A DNA stretch of 64,000 bases from Pusillimonas sp. T2 (lineage in GTDB: Bacteria > Pseudomonadota > Gammaproteobacteria > Burkholderiales > Burkholderiaceae_B): assembly GCF_002236805.1 (NCBI RefSeq), contig NZ_NIQA01000003.1, positions 62,001 through 126,000 on the forward strand, written 5' to 3'. Of this stretch, positions 56,330 through 64,000 are shown piece after piece. The translations under genes were made by a program, and so were the position numbers. Positions within the stretch are counted from its first letter, which is position 1. Each line of letters starts with the position of its first letter. The notes beneath the pieces were generated by a model, which worked only from the letters and a program-made list of their open reading frames with translations, was not told where the DNA came from and did not search any database.

Positions 56330-57171
56330 TTGCTTGAGATAAAGCCGTTGTCGTAACCCAGCGCACGCAAGCGGGTTTGTGCTGCCTGAGCCGCTTCGCG
56401 AGACGGGAACGGGCCGACGCGCAAGCGGAACGTAGGCTTGCCGCCCGCCGTAGCCGACTGAACAAACGCGTTGGTAACGCCCGCTTCAAAAAGCTTGTTT
56501 CGACGCGCGATAGCGTCTTGTTCTGTGGTGTAGGCCGCAATCTGAAGCACGAATTGGCCAGACTGCGACGGCGTTGACGACGCGGCTGCAGCAGGTTTCC
56601 TACCTTCGAGCAATGCCAGGGCAACCGCCCCGTCGTCGGTACGGCTATCGGGACGCGCGGGTGGGGTTTTTGCGGGCTCGGCGGGTTGGGTCGGCGCTGC
56701 GGTCGGTGCCGACGAAGACGTATCTGCAGGTGTTGACGCCCCGGACGCTGTCGATGCAGTGCCCGTTGAGGCACTGGCCCCTGAAGCAGATCCAGCGACC
56801 GAAGAAGACGAAGCCGTCCCTGCACTACCGGCGGTAGCTGCGGCACCTTCTTGCGGGGCTTCAGGCTCGGGAAGCTGTTCGATAGTAATTGCGCCCGGCT
56901 TACCGCCTTGTGCACCATTGGCCAGGTCAACCAAAGCCTGATCAGGCGGCGGCATGACTGCAGGCACCACAATGGGGCTGACCGGACCGCCGGGTGGCGG
57001 ATCGGTATCGATGAGCATGGGCACCACAATAACTGCTGCCACAACCAGGGCCAACGCACCGACAAGGCGCCGACGCGCGCGAACGCGCATTTCGTTGGCC
57101 TGAGCTTCGGCCGGACGTACAGACGTACGACGCCCGGCGCTTGAATCAGACCCTTTAGAGAAAAACCCCAT
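56326..57171 (-). CDS. SPOR-domain protein, DedD-like
   Basis: The 281-residue protein has one membrane helix near residues 34-53 (VGALALVVAAVIVVPMLID), a long low-complexity linker of Ala, Ser, Thr and Pro (about residues 100-175) and a C-terminal SPOR domain (FVLQIAAYTTEQDAIARRN, then FRLRVGPFPSREAAQAA). SPOR domains bind denuded peptidoglycan at the division septum, so a DedD-like division role is likely. Confidence 0.88.
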   Translation of the reverse strand: MGFFSKGSDSSAGRRTSVRPAEAQANEMRVRARRRLVGALALVVAAVIVVPMLIDTDPPPGGPVSPIVVPAVMPPPDQALVDLANGAQGGKPGAITIEQLPEPEAPQEGAAATAGSAGTASSSSVAGSASGASASTGTASTASGASTPADTSSSAPTAAPTQPAEPAKTPPARPDSRTDDGAVALALLEGRKPAAAASSTPSQSGQFVLQIAAYTTEQDAIARRNKLFEAGVTNAFVQSATAGGKPTFRLRVGPFPSREAAQAAQTRLRALGYDNGFISSK

Positions 57172-57188
57172 GACGACCCGTAGTGACG

Positions 57189-58499
57189 TTAGCTGACTTT
57201 GCGGCCAAGATGGTCTAAAACCGGTCCAACCGCATGAAACGAACCAAACACAAGAATTCTATCATTGTCGGCCGCCTGTTTTTGTGCCGCAGCAAAAGCC
57301 TGAACCGGATTGTCAAACATCGAAACAGTCACGGGCTCGTCTTTGCCTTCCTGAGGACCAATGACTTTATAAATATGCTCGGCCATCGCCTGGGCTGTAG
57401 CGGCGCGCGGGCCATCAAGGGTCGCGCAATACCAGTGATCGATACGCGGCGCCAACTTGGCCAGGGTTTCGTCAATGGCCTTGTCGGTAAACATACCCAC
57501 TACCGCATGCGTGTAAGGGTAAAAGGGCATGCTGTCGAGATTTTGCGCCAGCACAGCCGCCGCATGCGGGTTATGCGCAACGTCGAGCACAACGGCCGGC
57601 GTACCGGGCAAAATTTGCATGCGTCCCGGTAAGGCGACTTGCGCCAGACCAATACGAACAGCCTGTTGCGGCACGACCAGACGGTCGCGCAGGGCTTCAA
57701 GCGCTGCCAATACAGCGCTGGCATTAAGCAACTGATTCGCGCCGCGCAACGCCGGATACGCCATACCGCTGCGCCGCTGATTACGCCCGCCATAAGCCCA
57801 TTGTTGACGATCGCCCGAATAATTGAAATCGCGACCAAACAGCCATAAGTCGGCGCCAAGTTCGGTGGCGTAGTCAACCAGCGTTTGCGGAGGAACAGGG
57901 TCAGCGCAAATCGCCGGACAATCTTTACGATAGATGTGCGCCTTTTCCCAACCAATTTTTTCGCGGGTATCGCCCAGCCACTCGGTATGGTCGATATCGA
58001 CGCTGGTAATGATGGCGCAATCACTGTCAATGATATTGACAGCGTCTAGTCGCCCGCCCAGGCCTACTTCCAGAATGGCGACGTCGACTTCACTGTCGGC
58101 AAATTGCAGTAAAGCGGCCAGCGTGGCGTATTCGAAATAACTTAAAGAGATGTCGCCCCGGGCCTGATTGATGCGGTCAAACTGCTGAATAATTTGTGCA
58201 TCGGTGGCGCTTGCACCATTAACCCGGATGCGCTCGTTAAAGTGCACCAGATGCGGCGAGGTATACAACCCAACCTTGTAACCCGCTGCCAATAAAATGG
58301 CCTCGAGCATGGCGCAAGTTGAGCCCTTGCCGTTGGTGCCCCCCACCGTAATCTTGACAAAGCCCGGCGCATCGACGCCCATGCGCTGGGCCACCGTCTG
58401 GATGCGTGTCAGCTCCATGTCGATGGCTTTGGGGTGGGCACTTTCAAGATAAGCCAGCCAGTCGTTTAATGAACTGGCTGTGGTGGGAGTTTGCAACAT
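57189..58499 (-). CDS. folC: Dihydrofolate synthase/folylpolyglutamate synthase
   Basis: The product has 436 residues from ATG 58499; an in-frame TTG at 58517 is possible. The P-loop is VGGTNGKGSTCAMLE, with the Mur-ligase motif LEVGLGGRLDAVNI and SVDIDHTEWLGDT. It adds glutamate to dihydropteroate and extends folate tails. It starts 30 bp after lpdA on the same strand. Confidence 0.94.
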   Translation of the reverse strand: MLQTPTTASSLNDWLAYLESAHPKAIDMELTRIQTVAQRMGVDAPGFVKITVGGTNGKGSTCAMLEAILLAAGYKVGLYTSPHLVHFNERIRVNGASATDAQIIQQFDRINQARGDISLSYFEYATLAALLQFADSEVDVAILEVGLGGRLDAVNIIDSDCAIITSVDIDHTEWLGDTREKIGWEKAHIYRKDCPAICADPVPPQTLVDYATELGADLWLFGRDFNYSGDRQQWAYGGRNQRRSGMAYPALRGANQLLNASAVLAALEALRDRLVVPQQAVRIGLAQVALPGRMQILPGTPAVVLDVAHNPHAAAVLAQNLDSMPFYPYTHAVVGMFTDKAIDETLAKLAPRIDHWYCATLDGPRAATAQAMAEHIYKVIGPQEGKDEPVTVSMFDNPVQAFAAAQKQAADNDRILVFGSFHAVGPVLDHLGRKVS

Positions 58500-58529
58500 A
58501 GCAGGTATTAACACCAAAAAAAACCTATT

Positions 58530-60341
58530 TTACCTGCGCCGAGGCGGTGGAAGATCGGTACAAGAACCATGGGCCACTTCGGCCGCCATACCAATAGACT
58601 CGCCTAGGGTGGGATGCGGATGGATGGTTTTACCGATATCGACGGCATCGGCGCCCATTTCGATGGCCAACGCAATTTCGCCGATCAGGTCACCCGCATG
58701 GGTACCCACGATACCTCCACCCACAATACGATGGGTTTCAGCATCGAACAGCAACTTGGTAAACCCTTCGTCACGCCCGTTGGCAATCGCCCGACCCGAC
58801 GCCGCCCAGGGGAACAACCCCTTGGTTACGGCAATGCCCTGTTGTTTGGCATCGTCTTCGGTTAACCCAACCCATGCGACTTCAGGGTCGGTATAAGCTA
58901 CCGACGGAATGACACGTGCGTCGAAGAAGCTCTTCTGGCCGGCAATAACCTCAGCCGCCACATGCCCTTCGTGCACAGCTTTGTGCGCCAGCATGGGTTG
59001 GCCGACGATGTCGCCAATCGCAAAAATATGCGGCACGTTCGTGCGCATTTGACGATCAACCGAAATGAACCCGCGATCGGACACCGCAACACCAGCATTT
59101 TCGGCACCAATAGCGCGCCCATTGGGCGTGCGCCCTACGGCTTGCAACACCAAATCGTAGCGTTGTGGTTCTTTGGGCGCGCCTTTACCTTCAAAGGTTA
59201 CCCAAATACCATCATCACGCGCTTCGGCGCCCACGGTTTTGGTTTCGAGCATGATGTTGTCAAAGCGATGGGCATTCATTTTTTCCCATACTTTGACCAA
59301 GTCACGGTCGGCGCCTTGCATCAAACCGGTCTGCATCTCGACAACATCGAGACGCGCACCCAAGGCGGAATACACCGTCCCCGTTTCGAGGCCGATAATG
59401 CCACCGCCCACGATGAGCATTTTTTGAGGCACGGCGGGCAACTGCAACGCGCCCGTCGAGTCGACAATACGAGGATCTTTAGGCAGGAAAGGCAGTTTTA
59501 CCGACTGACTGCCGGCCGCAATAATGGCCGAGGCAAACTTGACGACCTGAGCATTACCCTGGGCATCGGTGACCTTCAAGTGGTTGGGGTCGACAAACTG
59601 GCCGTTACCGTTCACAACCTTGACCTTACGGGCCTTGGCCATGCCAGCCAACCCACCCGTCAACTTAGACACCACACCGTCTTTATAGGCGCGCAAGGCA
59701 TCAAGGTCGACTTCAGGTTTACCAAACGAAAAACCATGCGAAGCCAGCGACTGGGCCGCTTCTGCAACGCCCACCGTGTGCAGCAAGGCTTTTGAGGGAA
59801 TACACCCTACATTCAGACAAACCCCACCCAAGGTGGCATAGCGCTCGACCAGTACGACGGACAGCCCCAAGTCGGCGGCACGGAAGGCCGCAGAATAACC
59901 GCCGGGGCCGGCCCCAAGCACCACGACATCGCATTGGATATCAGCGGAACCAGCATATGCAGCTGACGCAACCGACACACTCCCCGGCGTTGACGATGCC
60001 CCGGCCTGAGCTGACGCGTTTCTTTCAGCCGTTGCGCCTGTGGCTGGCGCACCAGTTTGGCCTGCGGCGGAAGCCGACGCTTTGTCAGTGTCGACGGCGC
60101 CTTGGGTGGCATCGATTTGAATCAGCGCCGCACCTTCAGCGACCTTGTCGCCCACCTTAACCAGGACCCGGGTCACAACCCCGCCCTGCTCGGCCGGAAT
60201 TTCCATGGACGCTTTGTCGGACTCGACCGTGATCAGGCTTTGTTCAGCCTTGATGGTGTCACCTACATTCACCAGCACTTCGATGACTTCGACCTCGGCG
60301 AAATCGCCAATGTCGGGAACTTTCAGTTCTACGCTGCTCAT
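58530..60341 (-). CDS. lpdA: Dihydrolipoyl dehydrogenase with N-terminal lipoyl domain
   Basis: The 603-residue protein has an N-terminal lipoyl domain (lipoyl-Lys in ESDKASMEIP, about residue 43), an Ala/Ser/Thr-rich linker to about residue 130, then the flavoprotein. FAD binding is VVLGAGPGGYSAAFRAAD, the redox disulfide is CLNVGCIPSKALLHT and the C-terminal His-Glu motif is HPHPTLGE. It is E3 of the pyruvate dehydrogenase complex. The extra lipoyl domain is known in betaproteobacterial and Neisseria E3 proteins. Confidence 0.96.
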   Translation of the reverse strand: MSSVELKVPDIGDFAEVEVIEVLVNVGDTIKAEQSLITVESDKASMEIPAEQGGVVTRVLVKVGDKVAEGAALIQIDATQGAVDTDKASASAAGQTGAPATGATAERNASAQAGASSTPGSVSVASAAYAGSADIQCDVVVLGAGPGGYSAAFRAADLGLSVVLVERYATLGGVCLNVGCIPSKALLHTVGVAEAAQSLASHGFSFGKPEVDLDALRAYKDGVVSKLTGGLAGMAKARKVKVVNGNGQFVDPNHLKVTDAQGNAQVVKFASAIIAAGSQSVKLPFLPKDPRIVDSTGALQLPAVPQKMLIVGGGIIGLETGTVYSALGARLDVVEMQTGLMQGADRDLVKVWEKMNAHRFDNIMLETKTVGAEARDDGIWVTFEGKGAPKEPQRYDLVLQAVGRTPNGRAIGAENAGVAVSDRGFISVDRQMRTNVPHIFAIGDIVGQPMLAHKAVHEGHVAAEVIAGQKSFFDARVIPSVAYTDPEVAWVGLTEDDAKQQGIAVTKGLFPWAASGRAIANGRDEGFTKLLFDAETHRIVGGGIVGTHAGDLIGEIALAIEMGADAVDIGKTIHPHPTLGESIGMAAEVAHGSCTDLPPPRRR

Positions 60342-60349
60342 GGGATCCC

Positions 60350-62092
60350 TTATAGCGCGATACGACGGAAATCAGCCAGCAAACTGCCCAGATACGCGTT
60401 GAAACGCGCCGCCGATGCGCCGTCGATGACCCGGTGGTCGTACGAGAGCGACAACGGCAACATCAGGCGGGGCTGGAACGCACTACCATCCCACACCGGT
60501 TGATGACTGGAGCGCGAGACACCCAGAATGGCCACTTCTGGCGCATTGATAATGGGTGTAAACGACGTACCGCCAATACCGCCGAGCGACGAAATGGAGA
60601 AGCAGCCCCCTTGCATCTGAGCGGGCGACAGCTTACCGTCGCGCGCCTGCTTGGCCAGCTCGGAGGTTTCGGCTGCAATATCGAAAATACCTTTTTTATC
60701 GGCATCACGAATTACCGGCACAACCAAACCATTGGGCGTATCGGCCGCAAAACCAATGTGGTAGTACTGCTTGAGAATCAGGTTATCGCCTTCAAGCGAG
60801 GCATTGAACTCGGGGAACTTCTTGAGCGCAGCCACACATGCCTTGATCAGGAAGGCCAGCATGGTGACTTTGACCCCCGATTTCTCATTTTCTTTATTGA
60901 GCTGAACGCGCAGAGCTTCCAGGTCGGTAATGTCGGCAAGGTCGTTATTGGTAACGTGCGGGATCATGACCCAGTTGCGGCTCAGATTCGCACCCGACAG
61001 CTTTTTAATACGCGACAGCGGACGCGATTCGATCGGACCAAATTTGGCAAAATCAACCTTGGGCCAATCGATTACGCTGAAACCGCTGCCCGAAGCCGAG
61101 CTGGTCGCCGCTGAACCACCTGCCAACGCCTGCTTGACGAAGCCGCGAACGTCATCAATGACAATACGGCCTTTCGGGCCGCTGCCACCAACGCGCGTCA
61201 GGTCAACACCCAATTCTCGCGCAAACTTGCGCACCGACGGCGACGCGTGCGGCAACTTGTTCAGTGGCCGATCATTACCGTAGGCCTCGGTTGGCGAGGG
61301 ACGCACGGGAGGCTCGCCCGCGGGGCGGGCCTGATCGGGCGCAGCTACTGCGGTCGCTGTCGAGGCGCCAGAGGCCAGGGAAGCACTATTGTTCGTGTCG
61401 CTTGCCTCAGACGCGCTTGCCGCTTGCGAAGCGGCGCTGGCTGTAGCAACCGGCTCGCCCGAAGTTTTGACTTCAATCAGCGGCGAACCCTTGCTGACCT
61501 TGTCACCCACCCTTACCTTGATGGCCGTCACTACGCCCGCATGAGAAGACGGCACTTCCATGGAAGCCTTGTCGGATTCGACTGTGATCAGGCTTTGGTC
61601 AACCGCTACGGTGTCGCCCTCGGCCACCAGCACCTCAATAATCTCGACTTCGGGGAAATCGCCAATATCGGGGACTTCGACCACAACAGACCGACTTGCC
61701 GCTGCTGGCACCGAAGCTGCGGCCGGCGCAGCAGAAGCGGCCGGCGCAGCAGAAGCGGCCGGCGCAGCAGAAGCCGCCGCCGGTGCAGTCGCCTGCGTAG
61801 CACGCACGTCGTCAGCCGGTTTAGCGGCAGGGGCTGACGCAGCCCCTTGCTCGGCAGCCTCGAGCTCAAGAATCAGAGAGCCTTCTTTGACCTTGTCGCC
61901 CACGTTGACCTTAACGGACTTGACCTTGCCCGCTGCGGTTGACGGGATTTCCATCGAGGCCTTGTCGGACTCAACAGTAATGAGGCTTTGCTCTTCTTTT
62001 ATGGTGTCGCCCGGGGCGACCAATACTTCAATAACTTCTACATCGTTAAAGTCGCCGATATCGGGTACCTTAACTTCGACGAGGTTGCTCAT
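60350..62092 (-). CDS. aceF: Pyruvate dehydrogenase E2, dihydrolipoamide acetyltransferase
   Basis: The 580-residue protein has two lipoyl domains (ESDKASMEIP and ESDKASMEVP), Ala/Pro/Ser-rich linkers, a peripheral subunit-binding domain (ASPSVRKFARELGVDLTRV) and a catalytic core ending with DHRVIDGASAARF. The first linker is encoded by an 18 bp tandem repeat at 61719-61772. The gene sits 13 bp after aceE and 8 bp before lpdA. Confidence 0.96.
   Translation of the reverse strand: MSNLVEVKVPDIGDFNDVEVIEVLVAPGDTIKEEQSLITVESDKASMEIPSTAAGKVKSVKVNVGDKVKEGSLILELEAAEQGAASAPAAKPADDVRATQATAPAAASAAPAASAAPAASAAPAAASVPAAASRSVVVEVPDIGDFPEVEIIEVLVAEGDTVAVDQSLITVESDKASMEVPSSHAGVVTAIKVRVGDKVSKGSPLIEVKTSGEPVATASAASQAASASEASDTNNSASLASGASTATAVAAPDQARPAGEPPVRPSPTEAYGNDRPLNKLPHASPSVRKFARELGVDLTRVGGSGPKGRIVIDDVRGFVKQALAGGSAATSSASGSGFSVIDWPKVDFAKFGPIESRPLSRIKKLSGANLSRNWVMIPHVTNNDLADITDLEALRVQLNKENEKSGVKVTMLAFLIKACVAALKKFPEFNASLEGDNLILKQYYHIGFAADTPNGLVVPVIRDADKKGIFDIAAETSELAKQARDGKLSPAQMQGGCFSISSLGGIGGTSFTPIINAPEVAILGVSRSSHQPVWDGSAFQPRLMLPLSLSYDHRVIDGASAARFNAYLGSLLADFRRIAL
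61719..61772. repeat. 18 bp tandem repeat in aceF linker
   Basis: The unit GCGGCCGGCGCAGCAGAA occurs three times exactly in a row, and a degenerate copy follows. It encodes Ala-Ser-Ala-Ala-Pro-Ala type hexapeptides in the flexible linker between lipoyl domains 1 and 2. Copy number changes by multiples of 18 bp would keep frame. Confidence 0.95.
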
Positions 62093-62105
62093 GTCGTCTC
62101 CCTGA

Positions 62106-64000
62106 TCAGGCGTATTGTGGGTTGGCTTTGTCTGGGTTGATCCCGTATTTCTTGACCGCTTCTGCGACTTTCTCGAGCGGGATCAAACCATCGTCGGCCA
62201 ACGAACGCAACGCAGCCACCGTCACGAAACGACGATCGACTTCAAAGTGTTCGCGCAGCTTGGCGCGGAAATCGGAACGGCCGAAACCATCGGTACCCAA
62301 CACTGTGAAACGGCGGTTGTCGGGTACGAACGGACGGATTTGGTCGCCGAAGAGCTTGACGTAGTCCGTAGAGACCACGATGGGGCCTTTGGTACCTTGC
62401 AACTGTTGCGTAACGTAAGGTGTGGGCAGATCTTTCGCATCGGGGCGCAGCAAACGCTGGCGCTCGCAATCAAGACCGTTGCGACGCAGCTCGGTAAAGC
62501 TGGTCACGCTCCAGATGTCGGAGCTGACGCCCCAGTCTTTCTCGAGCATGTCTTGTGCGGCAATGACTTCACGCAATATGGTGCCCGAACCCATAAGCTG
62601 GACGCGCAACTTGTCGTTGTCGCTGCCATTGCTCTTGAGCTTGTACATGCCCTTGATAATGCCCTCTTCGTCGCCGGCTTTCAGGCCAGGCTGGGCATAG
62701 TTCTCGTTCATGACGGTAATGTAGTAGAAGACATTTTCCTGGTCTTCGACCATGCGCTTGAGGCCGTTTTGAATAATAACTGCCAGCTCGTGTGCGAACG
62801 TAGGGTCGTAGGACACGCAGTTAGGAATGAGCGCAGACATGATATGGCTGTGGCCATCTTCGTGCTGCAAGCCCTCGCCATTAAGCGTAGTGCGCCCTGC
62901 GGTACCCCCCAACAAGAACCCGCGTGCCTGCATATCGCCTGCCGCCCAAGCCAGGTCGCCAATACGCTGGAACCCAAACATGGAGTAGTAGATATAGAAA
63001 GGGATCATGATGCGGTTATTGCTGGCATACGACGTGGCCGCCGCGATCCAGGAGCTGAATGCACCGGCTTCGTTGATACCCTCTTGCAATAACTGACCGT
63101 CGGCAGATTCTTTGTAGTACATGACCTGGTCTTTATCGACCGGGGTGTACTTCTGACCTTCGGGAGCATAAATACCGATCTGACGGAACAACCCTTCCAT
63201 ACCGAACGTACGGGACTCGTCGGCCAGAATAGGCACAACGCGTGGCGCCAGCGCCTTGTCGCGAAGAATCTGGTTAAGAATGCGCACAAAACCTTGCGTA
63301 GTCGAAATTTCGCGGCCTTCGGCGGTGGGTTCGAGCACAGGCTTGAACGCCTCCAGCGCGGGGGCCTTGAACTGTTCGGTGGCCCGCGGGCGACGCTTGG
63401 GCAGGTACCCACCCAGCGCCTGACGGCGTTCGTGCAGGTATTTCATCTCGGGCGAGTCTTCAGGCGGCTTAACGTAAGGCAAAGCCTCGAGCTGGTCGTC
63501 GGGCACCGGAATATTGAAGCGGTCGCGGAACTCGCGGATGGTGTCGAGGTCGAGCTTTTTCTGCTGGTGCGAGGGGTTTTTGGCCTGGCCGACATGACCC
63601 ATGCCGTAACCCTTGATGGTTTTGGCCAGAATGACGGTGGGCTGCCCTTTATGGTTGACGGCCGAACTGAAGGCCGCATAAACCTTGTGCGGGTCGTGAC
63701 CGCCACGGTTCAAGCGCCAGACATCTTCGTCACTCATGCGGCTGACCAGCTCCAGCAACTTGGGGTGCTTGCCAAAGAATTTTTCGCGTACGTAGGCGCC
63801 ATCGTTGGCCTTGTATGCCTGATACTCGCCGTCGACGGTTTCTTCCATGATGCGGCGCAAAATGCCTTCTTTGTCGCGCGCCAAAAGCGGGTCCCAGTAG
63901 CCGCCCCACAGCAATTTGATGACGTTCCAGCCACTGCCGCGGAAATCGCCTTCAAGCTCTTGAATAATTTTGCCGTTGCCACGCACGGGGCCGTCAAGGC
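62106..64000 (-). CDS. aceE: Pyruvate dehydrogenase E1, C-terminal part (cut by window end)
   Basis: The minus-strand frame stays open through the window edge, giving about 631 residues of a protein that is normally near 890. VRGNGKIIQELEGDFRGSGW, GHDPHKVYAAF, GYGMGHVGQAKN and YTPVDKDQVMYYKES are typical of homodimeric AceE. It decarboxylates pyruvate with ThDP and acetylates the E2 lipoyl groups. The N-terminal ThDP-binding half lies outside the window. Confidence 0.96.
   Translation of the reverse strand, partial: LDGPVRGNGKIIQELEGDFRGSGWNVIKLLWGGYWDPLLARDKEGILRRIMEETVDGEYQAYKANDGAYVREKFFGKHPKLLELVSRMSDEDVWRLNRGGHDPHKVYAAFSSAVNHKGQPTVILAKTIKGYGMGHVGQAKNPSHQQKKLDLDTIREFRDRFNIPVPDDQLEALPYVKPPEDSPEMKYLHERRQALGGYLPKRRPRATEQFKAPALEAFKPVLEPTAEGREISTTQGFVRILNQILRDKALAPRVVPILADESRTFGMEGLFRQIGIYAPEGQKYTPVDKDQVMYYKESADGQLLQEGINEAGAFSSWIAAATSYASNNRIMIPFYIYYSMFGFQRIGDLAWAAGDMQARGFLLGGTAGRTTLNGEGLQHEDGHSHIMSALIPNCVSYDPTFAHELAVIIQNGLKRMVEDQENVFYYITVMNENYAQPGLKAGDEEGIIKGMYKLKSNGSDNDKLRVQLMGSGTILREVIAAQDMLEKDWGVSSDIWSVTSFTELRRNGLDCERQRLLRPDAKDLPTPYVTQQLQGTKGPIVVSTDYVKLFGDQIRPFVPDNRRFTVLGTDGFGRSDFRAKLREHFEVDRRFVTVAALRSLADDGLIPLEKVAEAVKKYGINPDKANPQYA

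Noticed and set aside
56085-57065. A 326-codon frame overlapping cvpA and the SPOR-domain gene on the same strand
   Set aside because: It is an out-of-frame read of the low-complexity linker, extremely rich in Arg, Pro and Leu, and conflicts with two supported genes.
1-64000. CRISPR arrays, tRNA or rRNA genes
   Set aside because: No regularly spaced repeats and no tRNA or rRNA signature were recognised on either strand by reading; a dedicated search was not possible.

Overview
The window looks like chromosome from a betaproteobacterium of the order Burkholderiales, most likely family Alcaligenaceae (Bordetella, Achromobacter and Pusillimonas relatives). The evidence is the gene order map / rpsB-tsf-pyrH-frr-uppS-cdsA-dxr-rseP-bamA-ompH-lpxD-fabZ-lpxA-lpxB-rnhB-trmH, a classical Gram-negative porin, and an lpdA carrying its own lipoyl domain next to aceE and aceF. 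I cannot name the genus. No tRNA, rRNA, insertion sequence, phage gene or CRISPR array was seen.

Layout. 1-4.8 kb (minus strand) holds proC (cut by the window start), oxyR, recG, ridA and fpr. 5.1-8.7 kb (plus) is an fbpABC ferric-iron ABC transporter behind a Fur-box-like sequence. 8.7-11.7 kb holds an SPFH/NfeD pair, ogt and an orphan TetR regulator. 11.7-15.1 kb is the divergent ppsA/ppsR pair. 15.1-30.7 kb is a long minus-strand housekeeping block covering lipid A, outer membrane assembly, isoprenoid, phospholipid and translation genes. 31.0-36.6 kb (plus) is map, glnD, dsbB and a porin.

37.0-54.1 kb is an accessory catabolic island flanked by strong hairpin terminators. A minus-strand operon of 12 genes (48.8 to 37.0 kb) encodes a NitT/TauT-type ABC importer (ATPase, binding protein, permease), two SDR proteins, a cupin, an alpha/beta hydrolase, an IclR regulator, a ThDP-dependent enzyme, an aspartate dehydrogenase homologue, an aldehyde dehydrogenase and a two-domain VOC (extradiol dioxygenase-like) protein. 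A divergent plus-strand operon (49.2-52.2 kb) encodes two small proteins, a Rieske oxygenase alpha subunit, an atypical RidA-family protein and a second, closely related IclR regulator. A third IclR regulator and a NicC-like FAD monooxygenase follow on the minus strand. A nearly identical 15-16 bp AT-rich element with GTTC ends lies before both divergent operons and before the second IclR gene. Related GTTCAT elements lie before the monooxygenase. This suggests a single regulon that takes up and oxidises an aromatic or N-heterocyclic acid. The substrate cannot be read from the sequence. This island is the best candidate for an undescribed system.

54.3-64 kb (minus) returns to core genes: aceE (cut by the window end), aceF and lpdA (pyruvate dehydrogenase), then folC, a SPOR-domain protein, cvpA and purF.
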